Origin: an uncultured Mucilaginibacter sp.
GTDB taxonomy: Bacteria; Bacteroidota; Bacteroidia; Sphingobacteriales; Sphingobacteriaceae
Direction of reading: 5' to 3'
Length of the DNA: 64,000 nucleotides
NCBI GenBank assembly: GCA_903864275.1
Contig: CAIPFE010000019.1
Location: 1-64,000, forward strand
Made by a program: the position numbers and the translations under genes. The notes below the pieces were generated by a model. That model was not told where the DNA came from, searched no databases, and saw only the letters and a program-made list of their open reading frames with translations. This document shows positions 1 to 7,339 of this stretch, piece by piece; within the stretch, counting starts at the first letter, position 1; each line of letters begins with the position of its first letter.

Positions 1-48
1 GACACAAGGATTTTCAGTCCTTTGCTCTACCGACTGAGCTATGATACC
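1..48 (-). tRNA. tRNA-Phe (GAA), 3' part outside the window
   Basis: Read on the minus strand from 48, the sequence folds as a tRNA 5' half: acceptor strand GGTATCA (48-42), D stem GCTC/GAGC (39-36 and 27-24), anticodon stem AAGGA/TCCTT (22-18 and 10-6), and loop CTGAAAA (17-11) with anticodon GAA at 15-13. The variable loop GTGTC reaches position 1. The T arm and the 3' acceptor strand lie beyond the left edge, so this is a partial view of an apparently normal gene. Confidence 0.93.
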
Positions 49-120
49 GCCCTTTTAAGGACTGCAAATGTAGCGTTTTTTTTATTCCGCCTTAATTTTT
101 TTTGAAAAAAGCTTTTAGAG

Positions 121-263
121 GTTGTAATGTTGGAACGTTGAAATGTTGTAATGTTATGAAACCCAGGTAGCTTAAATTGTTTTTAATTTAAACTGCTTGA
201 TTTTAAGTTATATAAAATGGCAGGCAACATTCCAACTTTAAAACATTTCAACATTTCAACATA
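121..263. repeat. Self-complementary GTTGAAATGTTG-dialect repeat
   Basis: The left arm (121-158) is made of GTTGTAATG and GTTGAAATG words. The right arm (about 223-263) is made of the complementary words CAACATTCC and CAACATTTC. The arms can pair across an AT-rich centre. It fills the gap between tRNA-Phe and the Fe-S protein gene. Similar words occur at 24447-24607 and 30240-30285. Confidence 0.7.
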
Positions 264-268
264 AAAAC

Positions 269-276
269 TAACTTTG
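269..276 (+). promoter_or_regulatory. Putative -7 promoter box TAACTTTG
   Basis: TAACTTTG matches the Bacteroidota -7 consensus TAnnTTTG and lies 22 bases before the ATG at 299. I see no convincing TTTG -33 box at the expected spacing, so this rests on the -7 match alone. Confidence 0.45.
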
Positions 277-298
277 AAAAAATTACTATGCACGCATA

Positions 299-1594
299 AT
301 GATTGCACAGCTATTGTTTATTATTATACTGGCGGCGGCTATATACCTGTTCAGCAAGAACGTTGGTAAAATACGGCGCAATATATTATTGGGGAAGGAT
401 ACCGACCGCTCCGACAACCCCACACTGCGCTGGAAAACAATGGCAAAAATAGCCTTGGGGCAAACCAAAATGGTGAAACGCCCGCTTGCCGCAGTAATGC
501 ACTTCTTTATTTACATAGGCTTCATCATCATCAACCTTGAAGTGCTGGAGATCATGATCGATGGTGTTTTCGGCTCGCACCGCATTTTTTCGGGATTGGG
601 TGGTTTGTACAGCCTGTTGATCGGCGGATTTGAAATACTGGCGGTTTTAGTGCTGATTGCCTGCGTGGTTTTCCTTGCACGACGTAACATCGCCCACCTT
701 AAACGTTTTAACGGCGTGGAGATGACCGAATGGCCAAAATCGGATGCCAATTATATCCTAATCATCGAGATACTGTTAATGACTGCCTTTTTGACAATGA
801 ATGCTGCCGATCATAAGCTGCAGCTGTTAAATTTTGGCCATTATATAAAGGCGGGGAGTTTCCCGGTTAGCTCATTTATCAATCCTTTATTGCCTGATAG
901 CGCAAATTCGCTTGAAATTATTGAGCGGGTTTGCTGGTGGTTCCATATAATCGGGATACTGGCTTTTTTAAATTATTTACCTTATTCCAAACATTTTCAT
1001 ATCCTGCTGGCGTTCCCGAATACTTACTATTCCAATCTAAACCCCAAAGGGGAGTTTACCAATATGCCATCGGTGACCAACGAGGTTAAGGCCATGCTCG
1101 ATCCTTCATTTGTGCCCGAAACTACAGGCGAGCCGGGTCGTTTTGGGGCAAAAGACGTAACCGACCTTACCTGGAAAAACCTGATGGAAGCCTATACCTG
1201 TACCGAATGCGGCAGGTGTACTTCGGTTTGCCCGGCCAATATAACGGGTAAATTATTGTCGCCGCGCAAAATTATGATGGATACCCGCGACCGCATTACC
1301 GAAGTAGGTAACAACATCGACAAACACGGCAAGGACCACCAGGATGGTAAAACATTGCTGGATGATTATATCACCCGCGAAGAACTTTGGGCCTGCACGA
1401 CTTGCAATGCCTGCACGGAGGCCTGCCCGGTAAACATCAACCCGCTTGAAATTATCGTCGAGATGCGCCAGTATATTGTTATGGAAGAATCGCAGGCGCC
1501 GGCAAGTTTGAACAATATGTTTGGTAATGTAGAAAATAACGGCGCGCCGTGGAAGTATAGTAACGCCGATAGATTTAATTGGAAAGAGTCTTAA
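299..1594 (+). CDS. Membrane 4Fe-4S dicluster protein (HdrC/GlpC-like)
   Basis: This 431-residue protein has an N-terminal membrane region with hydrophobic segments near residues 3-19, 62-84, 100-125, 152-168 and 210-230. A C-terminal ferredoxin-like domain follows. Two CxxCxxCxxxCP motifs (C301/C304/C307/C311 and C366/C369/C372/C376) should hold two [4Fe-4S] clusters. The arrangement resembles membrane-anchored heterodisulfide-reductase-related electron carriers. The next gene encodes a CCG-domain partner, so the pair probably forms a quinone-linked redox module. The electron donor and substrate cannot be told from sequence. The stop codon abuts a dialect repeat, and a -7 box lies upstream. 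Confidence 0.88.
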   Translation: MIAQLLFIIILAAAIYLFSKNVGKIRRNILLGKDTDRSDNPTLRWKTMAKIALGQTKMVKRPLAAVMHFFIYIGFIIINLEVLEIMIDGVFGSHRIFSGLGGLYSLLIGGFEILAVLVLIACVVFLARRNIAHLKRFNGVEMTEWPKSDANYILIIEILLMTAFLTMNAADHKLQLLNFGHYIKAGSFPVSSFINPLLPDSANSLEIIERVCWWFHIIGILAFLNYLPYSKHFHILLAFPNTYYSNLNPKGEFTNMPSVTNEVKAMLDPSFVPETTGEPGRFGAKDVTDLTWKNLMEAYTCTECGRCTSVCPANITGKLLSPRKIMMDTRDRITEVGNNIDKHGKDHQDGKTLLDDYITREELWACTTCNACTEACPVNINPLEIIVEMRQYIVMEESQAPASLNNMFGNVENNGAPWKYSNADRFNWKES

Positions 1595-1700
1595 GTCCAT
1601 AGACCATGGCGATTATTAAATAAAAAGATATTGAAATTAAGCTATGGTCCATGGACTATCGACCACGGACTAAACCATGAACTATGAACCATGAACCATT
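1592..1700. repeat. Self-complementary CATGGAC-dialect repeat
   Basis: A short left arm (GTCCATAGACCATGG, 1595-1609) directly follows the TAA of the Fe-S gene. A longer right arm (1641-1700) is built from ATGGTCCATGGAC, CTATCGACCA and ATGAACC words. The right arm runs into the start region of the next gene. Related tracts occur at 12691-12757, 26851-26936, 43422-43503, 48177-48216, 48590-48618, 53961-53995 and 59206-59299. Confidence 0.75.
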
Positions 1701-2481
1701 AACCGTCCCCACCATGGCAGAAATGTCAGCTTCCGGAAAAATCCCCGAGATTTTGTTTTGGGTGGGATGCGCCGGCAGTTTTGACGAGCGGGCGCAGAAG
1801 ATAACCCGCGATATTTGTAAAATACTCAACCATGTGGGTATAAGCTTTGGGGTGCTTGGGACTGAAGAAAGCTGCACCGGCGACCCCGCCAAGCGGGCGG
1901 GAAATGAATTTCTGTTCCAGATGCAGGCGATGGCCAATATACAGGTGCTGGATGCTTATCAAATTAAAAAGATAGTGACCGGCTGCCCGCATTGTTTTAA
2001 CACCATTAAAAATGAATATCCCGGTTTGGGGGGCAATTATGAGGTGATCCATCATTCGCAACTGATACAGCAATTGATCGGCGAAGGCAAGTTGAAAGCC
2101 GAAGGCGGCGAGAGTTTTAAGGGCAGGCGCATCACCTATCATGATCCCTGTTATTTAGGCCGCGGAAACAATGTTTACGAAGCGCCGCGCAGAGCCTTAG
2201 AAGTTTTAGATGCCGAACTGGTGGAAATGAAACGCTGCAAATCAAACGGCTTGTGCTGCGGGGCCGGCGGCGCACAAATGTTTAAAGAACCCGAAAAAGG
2301 AAAAAAGGACATCAATGTGGAACGCATGGCCGACATCCTGGAAGCAAAAGCCCAGGTAGTTGCAGCAGCCTGTCCCTTTTGTATGACCATGCTTCGCGAT
2401 GGTGTAAAGCACGAGAACAAGGAGCAGGAAATACAGGTGCTGGATATTGCCGAGATCACCGTAAGGGCGAATGGGTTATAG
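1684..2481 (+). CDS. CCG-domain (Fe-S)-binding oxidoreductase subunit (HdrB-like)
   Basis: This 265-residue soluble protein has two cysteine-rich CCG-type modules. The signature CCGAGG is near residue 194, with cysteines in TGCPHC (around residue 100) and AACPFC (around residue 225). In heterodisulfide reductase subunit B and LldE/GlpC relatives this fold binds a non-cubane [4Fe-4S] cluster or passes electrons. It follows the membrane dicluster gene on the same strand. Two starts are possible: ATG 1684, inside the upstream dialect repeat, giving MNHEPLTVPTMAEM, or ATG 1714. I kept 1684 because I recall relatives having a VPTMAEM-like segment, but that is not certain. Confidence 0.86.
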   Translation: MNHEPLTVPTMAEMSASGKIPEILFWVGCAGSFDERAQKITRDICKILNHVGISFGVLGTEESCTGDPAKRAGNEFLFQMQAMANIQVLDAYQIKKIVTGCPHCFNTIKNEYPGLGGNYEVIHHSQLIQQLIGEGKLKAEGGESFKGRRITYHDPCYLGRGNNVYEAPRRALEVLDAELVEMKRCKSNGLCCGAGGAQMFKEPEKGKKDINVERMADILEAKAQVVAAACPFCMTMLRDGVKHENKEQEIQVLDIAEITVRANGL

Positions 2482-2508
2482 GTCAATAAATAACAAAAAA
2501 ACACGTCA

Positions 2509-2527
2509 TGCTGAACTTGTTTCAGCA
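2509..2527. repeat. Short hairpin repeat TGCTGAA-n5-TTCAGCA
   Basis: A perfect 7-bp stem (2509-2515 with 2521-2527) and a 5-base loop lie in the gap between the CCG gene and the convergent protease gene. It has no T-run on either side that would make it a clear intrinsic terminator. Only one copy is visible here. Confidence 0.5.
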
Positions 2528-2580
2528 CCTCACATGCTAGGAAAGCGCCATGCCCGCTATCAGGTCAAACCAATGACAAA

Positions 2581-3504
2581 TTAATTTTTTTGACCCGGCG
2601 TGATCCTGAATTCGGTTTTGTAATTATTTCTCAATATGCCGATATATTGAAACTGGCCAATTTTATCTTCTGTCAGCATTTTAAACAGTGCATCTGAAGT
2701 TTCAATCATTTGGTTATTTAACGACAAAATTAGATCGCCGCTTAATATCCCCGCCTTTTGTGCAGGGCTGCCCTCGGCAACAGCCGAAATAAATAAAGCC
2801 TGTTTATTCGGTAGCTCGTGAATGGCCCTTAATTTAGGCACCAGGTCTATTTGCTGCATTACCACGCCCAAATATGCCCGTTTTACTTTCCCAAACCTGA
2901 TTAGCTGGTTGGCTATTTCTTTTGCTGTAGTAATACTGATGGCAAAACAAAGACCCTGTGCACCCCGTATCGTTGCCGTATTAACGCCAACCACTTCACC
3001 ATCTGTATTTATTAATGGCCCGCCCGAGTTACCGGGATTCAGGGCGGCATCAGTTTGTATCATGCTATCCATCATCCTTCCCGTCTGGCCTTCAAGTGTA
3101 CGACCTAAAGCGCTTACCACGCCTGCGGTAACCGTATGCTGGAAGCCCAGCGGGTTGCCTATTGCAATAACAAGCTGGCCAATTTTTAATATTTCGGCAT
3201 CCCCAAGTTTTGCCGGTGTGAAGTCAGCCTCTGAGATTTTTAATATCGCCAGATCAGTATCCGGGTCTTCGCCAATAAGCGTCGCTAACCTGGTGCTGCC
3301 ATCATAAAGCTTAACTTTTATCGTCTCTGCATTATGCACAACATGGCTATTGGTGAATAAAAACCCATCCGAAGAAAATAAGAACCCGGAACCGGTTCCC
3401 ACCGGGACTTCCCTGTTTTTATCCTTTTTATAAAGCTCGATTTTTACGACCGCTGTTTTAACTTTCTCAACAGCATCAATAATGGTGGCTGAATATGAAT
3501 CCAA
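2581..3504 (-). CDS. HtrA/DegP-like serine protease (S1C) with PDZ domain, no signal peptide
   Basis: The 307-residue protein has a trypsin-like domain with the triad H54 (TNSHVV), D84 (DTDLAIL) and S160 (GNSGGPL), followed by one PDZ domain at about residues 205-300. The family degrades or refolds damaged proteins, usually in the periplasm. No signal peptide or membrane anchor is visible: the protein starts MDSYSATIIDAVEKV, directly in the protease fold. It may therefore work in the cytoplasm, or the true start may differ, although no upstream extension is obvious. It is a single gene convergent with the CCG gene. Confidence 0.88.
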   Translation of the reverse strand: MDSYSATIIDAVEKVKTAVVKIELYKKDKNREVPVGTGSGFLFSSDGFLFTNSHVVHNAETIKVKLYDGSTRLATLIGEDPDTDLAILKISEADFTPAKLGDAEILKIGQLVIAIGNPLGFQHTVTAGVVSALGRTLEGQTGRMMDSMIQTDAALNPGNSGGPLINTDGEVVGVNTATIRGAQGLCFAISITTAKEIANQLIRFGKVKRAYLGVVMQQIDLVPKLRAIHELPNKQALFISAVAEGSPAQKAGILSGDLILSLNNQMIETSDALFKMLTEDKIGQFQYIGILRNNYKTEFRITPGQKN

Positions 3505-3649
3505 TTGTTATCCTTCTTTTTAACAGGACTACAAATCGTGTTCCCATTGGAAAAACCGGCGCATAACGGCAATAGTTCCGTTAAAAACCTGATATTATGT
3601 CGTGTTTTTATTCAAAAACCGGCGTTGATGGCATACAAGCAAAGAATAT

Positions 3650-3780
3650 CTACAGCCCTTTCGTTTTAAAGTAATTCAAGGCCTCCTCCGCTGTCTGTGT
3701 CCCCACAGACAGCCATTTTTCCCCTGATCTATGATCAACACGTACATCTTCGATCCCGGCGTGGTTTTAATAGACTGTAC
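3650..3780 (-). pseudogene. C-terminal fragment of a paralogue of the adjacent 172-residue-type gene
   Basis: On the minus strand, one frame ending at the TAG of 3650-3652 reads EEALNYFKTKGL. This is almost the C-terminus of the intact neighbouring protein (REALNYFKTKGL, ending at 3808). DNA identity is high over about 35 bases. Upstream the frame meets a stop near 3765 and has no start codon, so this looks like a leftover duplicated 3' end rather than a gene. A perfect 10-bp hairpin (GCTGTCTGTG/CACAGACAGC, 3690-3713) lies inside it. Confidence 0.55.
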
Positions 3781-3807
3781 CATGATAACCTGTATCAAGC
3801 CTATTTT

Positions 3808-4290
3808 CTACAGCCCTTTCGTTTTAAAATAATTCAAAGCTTCGCGCAAGCTGTCCAAACGTTCGGGCTCCATATTTTTTACGGGGATGTTTAACACGGT
3901 GGTCATGGTATCAATATCCCCGTGGCGGTCGTTATAAGTTTGGAAGATAATATCATCGGCCATCGTTTTTAGTTGCAGGGTGCCATTGGCAGTTGTCCCC
4001 AGGTAATCCATATCATTAAACTTATGCAGATTGAATGAGTAATATACCTGGTTGCCTTTTGTATAGGTTTTGCGCATGCGGATAAAGAAATCAGCGGTTA
4101 CGAAAAGCTCTATTTTCTTTAGTTTTTCATCCCCGGAGTCGTCGTATGATTGGGCGAGGCATTTATTAGTCCATGCAAGCCAGTCAGGGTCGTCCGGGCG
4201 AAGTTTAAAACAATAGCTCGCTGAAACGGCAAGAATAATCACAGTTGCCAGGATTAGTTTTCGAACTACGGGAAGAACTGATCTCATCAT
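3808..4290 (-). CDS. Conserved protein of unknown function with N-terminal signal or anchor
   Basis: I do not recognise this gene. From ATG 4290 it encodes 160 residues with one N-terminal hydrophobic segment (LILATVIILAV), then a soluble, mostly polar domain. That suggests an exported or membrane-anchored protein. A longer start at ATG 4326 would add 12 residues. I prefer 4290 because a TAATTTTG -7 box lies at 4303-4296, just upstream. The gene is divergent from the next one. A fragment of its 3' end is duplicated at 3650-3690. Confidence 0.7.
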   Translation of the reverse strand: MMRSVLPVVRKLILATVIILAVSASYCFKLRPDDPDWLAWTNKCLAQSYDDSGDEKLKKIELFVTADFFIRMRKTYTKGNQVYYSFNLHKFNDMDYLGTTANGTLQLKTMADDIIFQTYNDRHGDIDTMTTVLNIPVKNMEPERLDSLREALNYFKTKGL

Positions 4291-4295
4291 GACAA

Positions 4296-4333
4296 CAAAA
4301 TTAAACCCGAAGTTAATAAAATGCATAGCTTTG
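4296..4333. promoter_or_regulatory. Putative divergent -7 boxes
   Basis: TAGCTTTG (4326-4333, plus strand) lies three bases before ATG 4337. TAATTTTG (4303-4296, minus strand) lies five bases before ATG 4290. Both match TAnnTTTG. If both are used, the two transcripts would have almost no leader. No clear -33 TTTG boxes were found. Confidence 0.4.
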
Positions 4334-4336
4334 TAG

Positions 4337-4822
4337 ATGCAATTTTCAGAAAATTCAAGGGTTTGGGTTTACCAGTCGGACAGAAAACTATCGGATGGCG
4401 AAGCCCAGCAAATACAAATTCAGCTGGATAACTTCGCGAAGACTTGGACGGCCCATAATAATGAGCTAAAAGCCAAAGCTGAGGTACGATATAACCGCTT
4501 TTTAATATTGATCGTCGACGAAAGCCAGGCAGGCGCCAGCGGCTGCTCGATTGATAAATCGGTACATTTTATAAAGGGTATAGAGGAACAGTTTAACATT
4601 AAGCTGCTCGACCGTTTTAACCTTGCTTACCGCGAAGGCAATGAAGTGCTCTCCGCCCCCCGCCATGATTTTGAGGCCATGCTAAAACAAGGCAGCATCA
4701 ATACCAATACCATTGTATTTAATAACATGGTACAAAACTTAAATGAGCTGCAAACCAAGTGGGAAGTACCGTTCAAGGATAGCTGGCATATACAGTTGTT
4801 TAGGGATTTGGTTCTTGAATAG
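4337..4822 (+). CDS. Conserved Bacteroidota protein, function unknown
   Basis: The 161-residue soluble protein has no signal peptide or membrane segment. A conserved-looking core includes RFLILIVDES, then ASGCSIDKSVHFIKGIE, which contains the only cysteine. Relatives in Bacteroidota databases are, from memory, often labelled 'ABC transporter ATPase'. There is no Walker A, signature or Walker B motif here, so I do not accept that name. The stop TAG is the first word of a dialect repeat that probably terminates the transcript. It is divergent from the anchored-protein gene, with adjacent promoters. Confidence 0.72.
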   Translation: MQFSENSRVWVYQSDRKLSDGEAQQIQIQLDNFAKTWTAHNNELKAKAEVRYNRFLILIVDESQAGASGCSIDKSVHFIKGIEEQFNIKLLDRFNLAYREGNEVLSAPRHDFEAMLKQGSINTNTIVFNNMVQNLNELQTKWEVPFKDSWHIQLFRDLVLE

Positions 4823-4918
4823 TCATTGGTCATTAAGTCATGCGATAATTGTTTGCTGGGTTACGATTATTCGATAAAAAAATGACTCAACGACCTAATG
4901 ACCTAATGACTTTTTTTT
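4820..4918 (+). terminator. Dialect-repeat hairpin with T8 tail
   Basis: The left arm TAGTCATTGGTCATTAAGTC (from 4820, including the stop codon of the preceding gene) is complementary to the right arm at about 4881-4910, made of ACCTAATGACCTAATGAC words. Eight T residues follow at 4911-4918. The structure can act as an intrinsic terminator even though the loop is long (about 40 bases). Confidence 0.5.
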
Positions 4919-4929
4919 ATTTTTAGCCT

Positions 4930-5541
4930 ATGGAACAATATGACAGCAGGGTAGATGCTTATATTGACAAAGCCGCCCCTTTTGCACAGCCGATTTTGAG
5001 ACACTTACGAGAACTGGTACATTCTGTGTCGCCTTTATTAACCGAAACAATGAAATGGGGTTTCCCTTTTTTTGATTATAATGGGCCGGTTTGCCAGATG
5101 GCCGCTTTTAAAGAGCACATGGGTTTTGGATTCTGGAAACAGAAACAATTAAATGATCCGGGGAAATTAATTAAGGAGGAAGATGGCACTGCGGGAAGTT
5201 TTGGAAAGATAGCCAGTTTGGACGACCTGCCTGCTGACGATATTTTAGTCGATTTTATACGGCAGGCGATGGAATTAAATAAAGCTGAGAATAAAAAGCC
5301 CGCCATAAAAAAAGAAACCGCCCCCAAAGCGCCCATAGAAATGCCCGTTGATTTTGCCGACCTGTTAGCTGCGAATCCAAAAGCGCAGGAAGTTTACGAT
5401 AAATTCAGCCCCTCGCATAAACGAGAATACCTTGAATGGATAGTGGATGCAAAAAGCGACACCACCCGGCAGAAAAGATTGGAAACTGCTATTGAGCAGA
5501 TCGTAGAAGGGAAATCGAAAAATTGGAAGTATCAGCGATAG
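4930..5541 (+). CDS. DUF1801 plus YdeI/OmdA family protein
   Basis: The 203-residue soluble protein has two parts. Residues about 10-110 match DUF1801 (TETMKWGFPFF, then a GFGFWK segment). The C-terminal part, about 140-203, matches the YdeI/OmpD-associated module (NPKAQEVYDKFSPSHKREYL and an arginine/lysine-rich end). The YdeI family has been linked to tolerance of cationic peptides and bacteriocins in enterobacteria, but its molecular role is unknown. The stop TAG is the first three bases of a C5/G5 element shared with the convergent mtgA gene. Confidence 0.83.
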   Translation: MEQYDSRVDAYIDKAAPFAQPILRHLRELVHSVSPLLTETMKWGFPFFDYNGPVCQMAAFKEHMGFGFWKQKQLNDPGKLIKEEDGTAGSFGKIASLDDLPADDILVDFIRQAMELNKAENKKPAIKKETAPKAPIEMPVDFADLLAANPKAQEVYDKFSPSHKREYLEWIVDAKSDTTRQKRLETAIEQIVEGKSKNWKYQR

Positions 5542-5638
5542 GCCCCCCTGACCCCCTAACCCCCTAAAGGGGGAATTTTGAGGTACTGCTTTGAAATATG
5601 CGCTTCAAAAACTCCCCCTTTAGGGGGCCGGGGGGCTA
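5539..5638. repeat. C5/G5 inverted-repeat element between convergent genes
   Basis: The left arm starts TAGGCCCCCC and contains CCCCCTAAAGGGGG. The right arm contains CCCCCTTTAGGGGG and ends GGGGGGCTA. The spacer of about 30 bases is unrelated. The TAG of the left end is the stop of the YdeI-family gene, and the CTA of the right end is the stop of mtgA on the other strand. Further copies are at 31628-31710, 55081-55218, 56368-56455 and 57784-57924. Confidence 0.85.
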
Positions 5639-6397
5639 AAACTCCAGCGGCCCCAATCTCCGCATATTTTTCATGATCAAATATTGCCTGTGTCGTAAAA
5701 ATCGTGTAGGATTAGTGGCCGACCATTTTAACGGGCTCGGAAATATTACTGCTATGGCCGCCGCTTCCTGGTTATCGAGTTGCGATGCCGGTTTGTGAAA
5801 GTAGGCCTGCGATGCCGCTTCGGCGCCATAAATGCCATCGCCCATTTCAATTACATTAAGATACACTTCCATGATGCGCTTTTTGCCCCAGAAAACTTCT
5901 ATGAGCAGGGTAAACCAGGCTTCAACCCCTTTCCTGATAATTGACCTGCCCGGCCATAAAAAAACATTTTTTGCTGTTTGCTGCGATATGGTGCTGCCGC
6001 CGATGAGCTTTTTGCTGTGCTCATTCTTCTTGATGGCCTTTTCAATGGCATTGAAATCAAAACCATGATTTTCTAAAAAAGTCTGGTCTTCAGCTGCAAC
6101 GGCGGCGCGTTTCATAGGGTCGCCAATCTCATCAAAATTTTTCCATTGTTTATCGATCTTCCAGTTTTTGCCGCGGGCCTTCTGTTCAAAGCCACGTTGA
6201 ATCATCAGGAAGGTTATTGGCGGGTTAATAACACGATACAGAATTACAAAGAAAATACTGCTCCCTATAAAAAATATGAACAGCAATTTAATTACCCTGA
6301 ATATTAGCTTTAATATGCCGCCCTTGAAAATACCTCCCGAATTTTGCCCCCCGGACTTTCGATTTGAGGAAGATTTCTTATTCCGGGTAGTTTTCAT
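5636..6397 (-). CDS. mtgA: Monofunctional biosynthetic peptidoglycan transglycosylase
   Basis: The 253-residue protein polymerises lipid II into glycan strands at the outer face of the inner membrane. A basic N-terminal tail is followed by one membrane helix at about residues 30-55. The GT51 domain shows EDQTFLENHGFD (catalytic glutamate), GGSTISQQTAKN, then EVYLNVIEMGDGIYGAEAAS. There is no transpeptidase domain. Length and motifs are normal for MtgA. It is a single gene, convergent with the DUF1801/YdeI gene, and its stop TAG is provided by the C5/G5 element. Confidence 0.95.
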   Translation of the reverse strand: MKTTRNKKSSSNRKSGGQNSGGIFKGGILKLIFRVIKLLFIFFIGSSIFFVILYRVINPPITFLMIQRGFEQKARGKNWKIDKQWKNFDEIGDPMKRAAVAAEDQTFLENHGFDFNAIEKAIKKNEHSKKLIGGSTISQQTAKNVFLWPGRSIIRKGVEAWFTLLIEVFWGKKRIMEVYLNVIEMGDGIYGAEAASQAYFHKPASQLDNQEAAAIAVIFPSPLKWSATNPTRFLRHRQYLIMKNMRRLGPLEF

Positions 6398-6490
6398 TTT
6401 TTAAAATTACAAAATTCAATACCGCTTTAATAATGCTTCAAAAAATAGCATGACAACTAAAAATCAATACACCATCAGGGAAACTGAATT

Positions 6491-7078
6491 TTATAAACCG
6501 AAATTCCAAACGGCTCTCGCGGCAACCTGGCTGTAACCGCCGCCCGGCTCAAGCCTGTTCTCATAGGTCAGGCCCACATCCATTGTAGAGTTTCCGTTAT
6601 TGAGAAAAGGAAACGAATAGCCAATACCCGGGGAATAAATTAATGCTGTTGCTTTCCCGGTATAATCAGCCGGGTACGAATTTATATTGAATGAAACCCC
6701 GGCATAACCTTCAATAAAGAATTTACCGGCAACGTATAATTTAATACCGGCTTCTAACGGAACAAAAGATGCAATTGACCCGTAAGAATAGGTCGAGGCG
6801 CCAAAGCCTGAGTTATAATAACCAACTGAATAACCGCCCCCGGAAACGTAGAAAGTATAACCTGTTGTTAACAACAAGCTTACTGATGTGTTGAGTGGGT
6901 ATTCAAAATTTAACGACAAGCTACCCGCTTCAGGGTAAACGCCTGAGGCCGGACCAGTGGCAACCCCTGAACTTAAACCAACGCCAAATTTAAATGCAGG
7001 CGCATTTCCATTAAAATATTGTGCCGAAGCGCTGAAGATTGTACAGGATAAAATGCCTAGAAGCAGGAGCTTTTTCAT
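6491..7078 (-). CDS. Outer-membrane beta-barrel family protein
   Basis: The 195-residue protein starts with a signal peptide (MKKLLLLGILSCTIFSASAQ, cut after residue 20). The rest alternates polar and aromatic residues with many glycines, as in small beta-barrels, and ends VWNFGL, a plausible outer-membrane C-terminus. This fits the porin-family/OMP beta-barrel class common in Bacteroidota. No substrate can be inferred. It is transcribed as a single gene. Confidence 0.78.
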   Translation of the reverse strand: MKKLLLLGILSCTIFSASAQYFNGNAPAFKFGVGLSSGVATGPASGVYPEAGSLSLNFEYPLNTSVSLLLTTGYTFYVSGGGYSVGYYNSGFGASTYSYGSIASFVPLEAGIKLYVAGKFFIEGYAGVSFNINSYPADYTGKATALIYSPGIGYSFPFLNNGNSTMDVGLTYENRLEPGGGYSQVAARAVWNFGL

Positions 7079-7138
7079 TGATTTTGATTTAAAGGGGAAT
7101 GAGGGTATTGTTTAAGTTCCAAAAGTAGTGAAAAGGAT

Positions 7139-7338
7139 TTTGGAATTTCGGATTAACTTCGTTGAGGGCTTCGCCGTTTTCGATTTCGGATTGTTAAGTT
7201 GAAGTAAAATTAATCGCTTAATTTTAGGTAAAAATTTCTTAGCAAAGAAAAAGGTGTCCTGCTCTCGCAAAACACCCTCAATATTTCTTAATTTCTAAAT
7301 CCGATCCCGATAGCTATCGGGACGAAAATCCGAAATCA
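7139..7338. repeat. TTTCGGATT-dialect inverted repeat with CCCGATAGCTATCGGG
   Basis: The left arm (7139-7195) carries TTTTGGAATTTCGGATT and TTTCGATTTCGGATTG words. The right arm (about 7293-7338) carries AATCCG and AAAATCCGAAATC. A perfect 16-bp palindrome CCCGATAGCTATCGGG lies at 7306-7321. The rplI terminator sits between the arms. The same vocabulary recurs as single arms at 14450-14485 and 22610-22632. Confidence 0.6.
7244..7276 (-). terminator. Intrinsic terminator of the rpsF-rpsR-rplI operon
   Basis: On the minus strand GGTGTTTTGC (7276-7267) pairs along its full 10 bp, with two G-U pairs, with GCAGGACACC (7262-7253) around a GAGA tetraloop. TTTTTCTTT follows. It is correctly placed about 65 bases after the rplI stop. 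Confidence 0.85.
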
Positions 7339-7339
7339 A

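Noticed and set aside
120-270. CRISPR-like array
   Set aside because: Words are irregular, self-complementary and without unique spacers; no cas genes are present.
4337-4822. ABC transporter ATPase name
   Set aside because: No Walker A, signature or Walker B motif in 161 residues.
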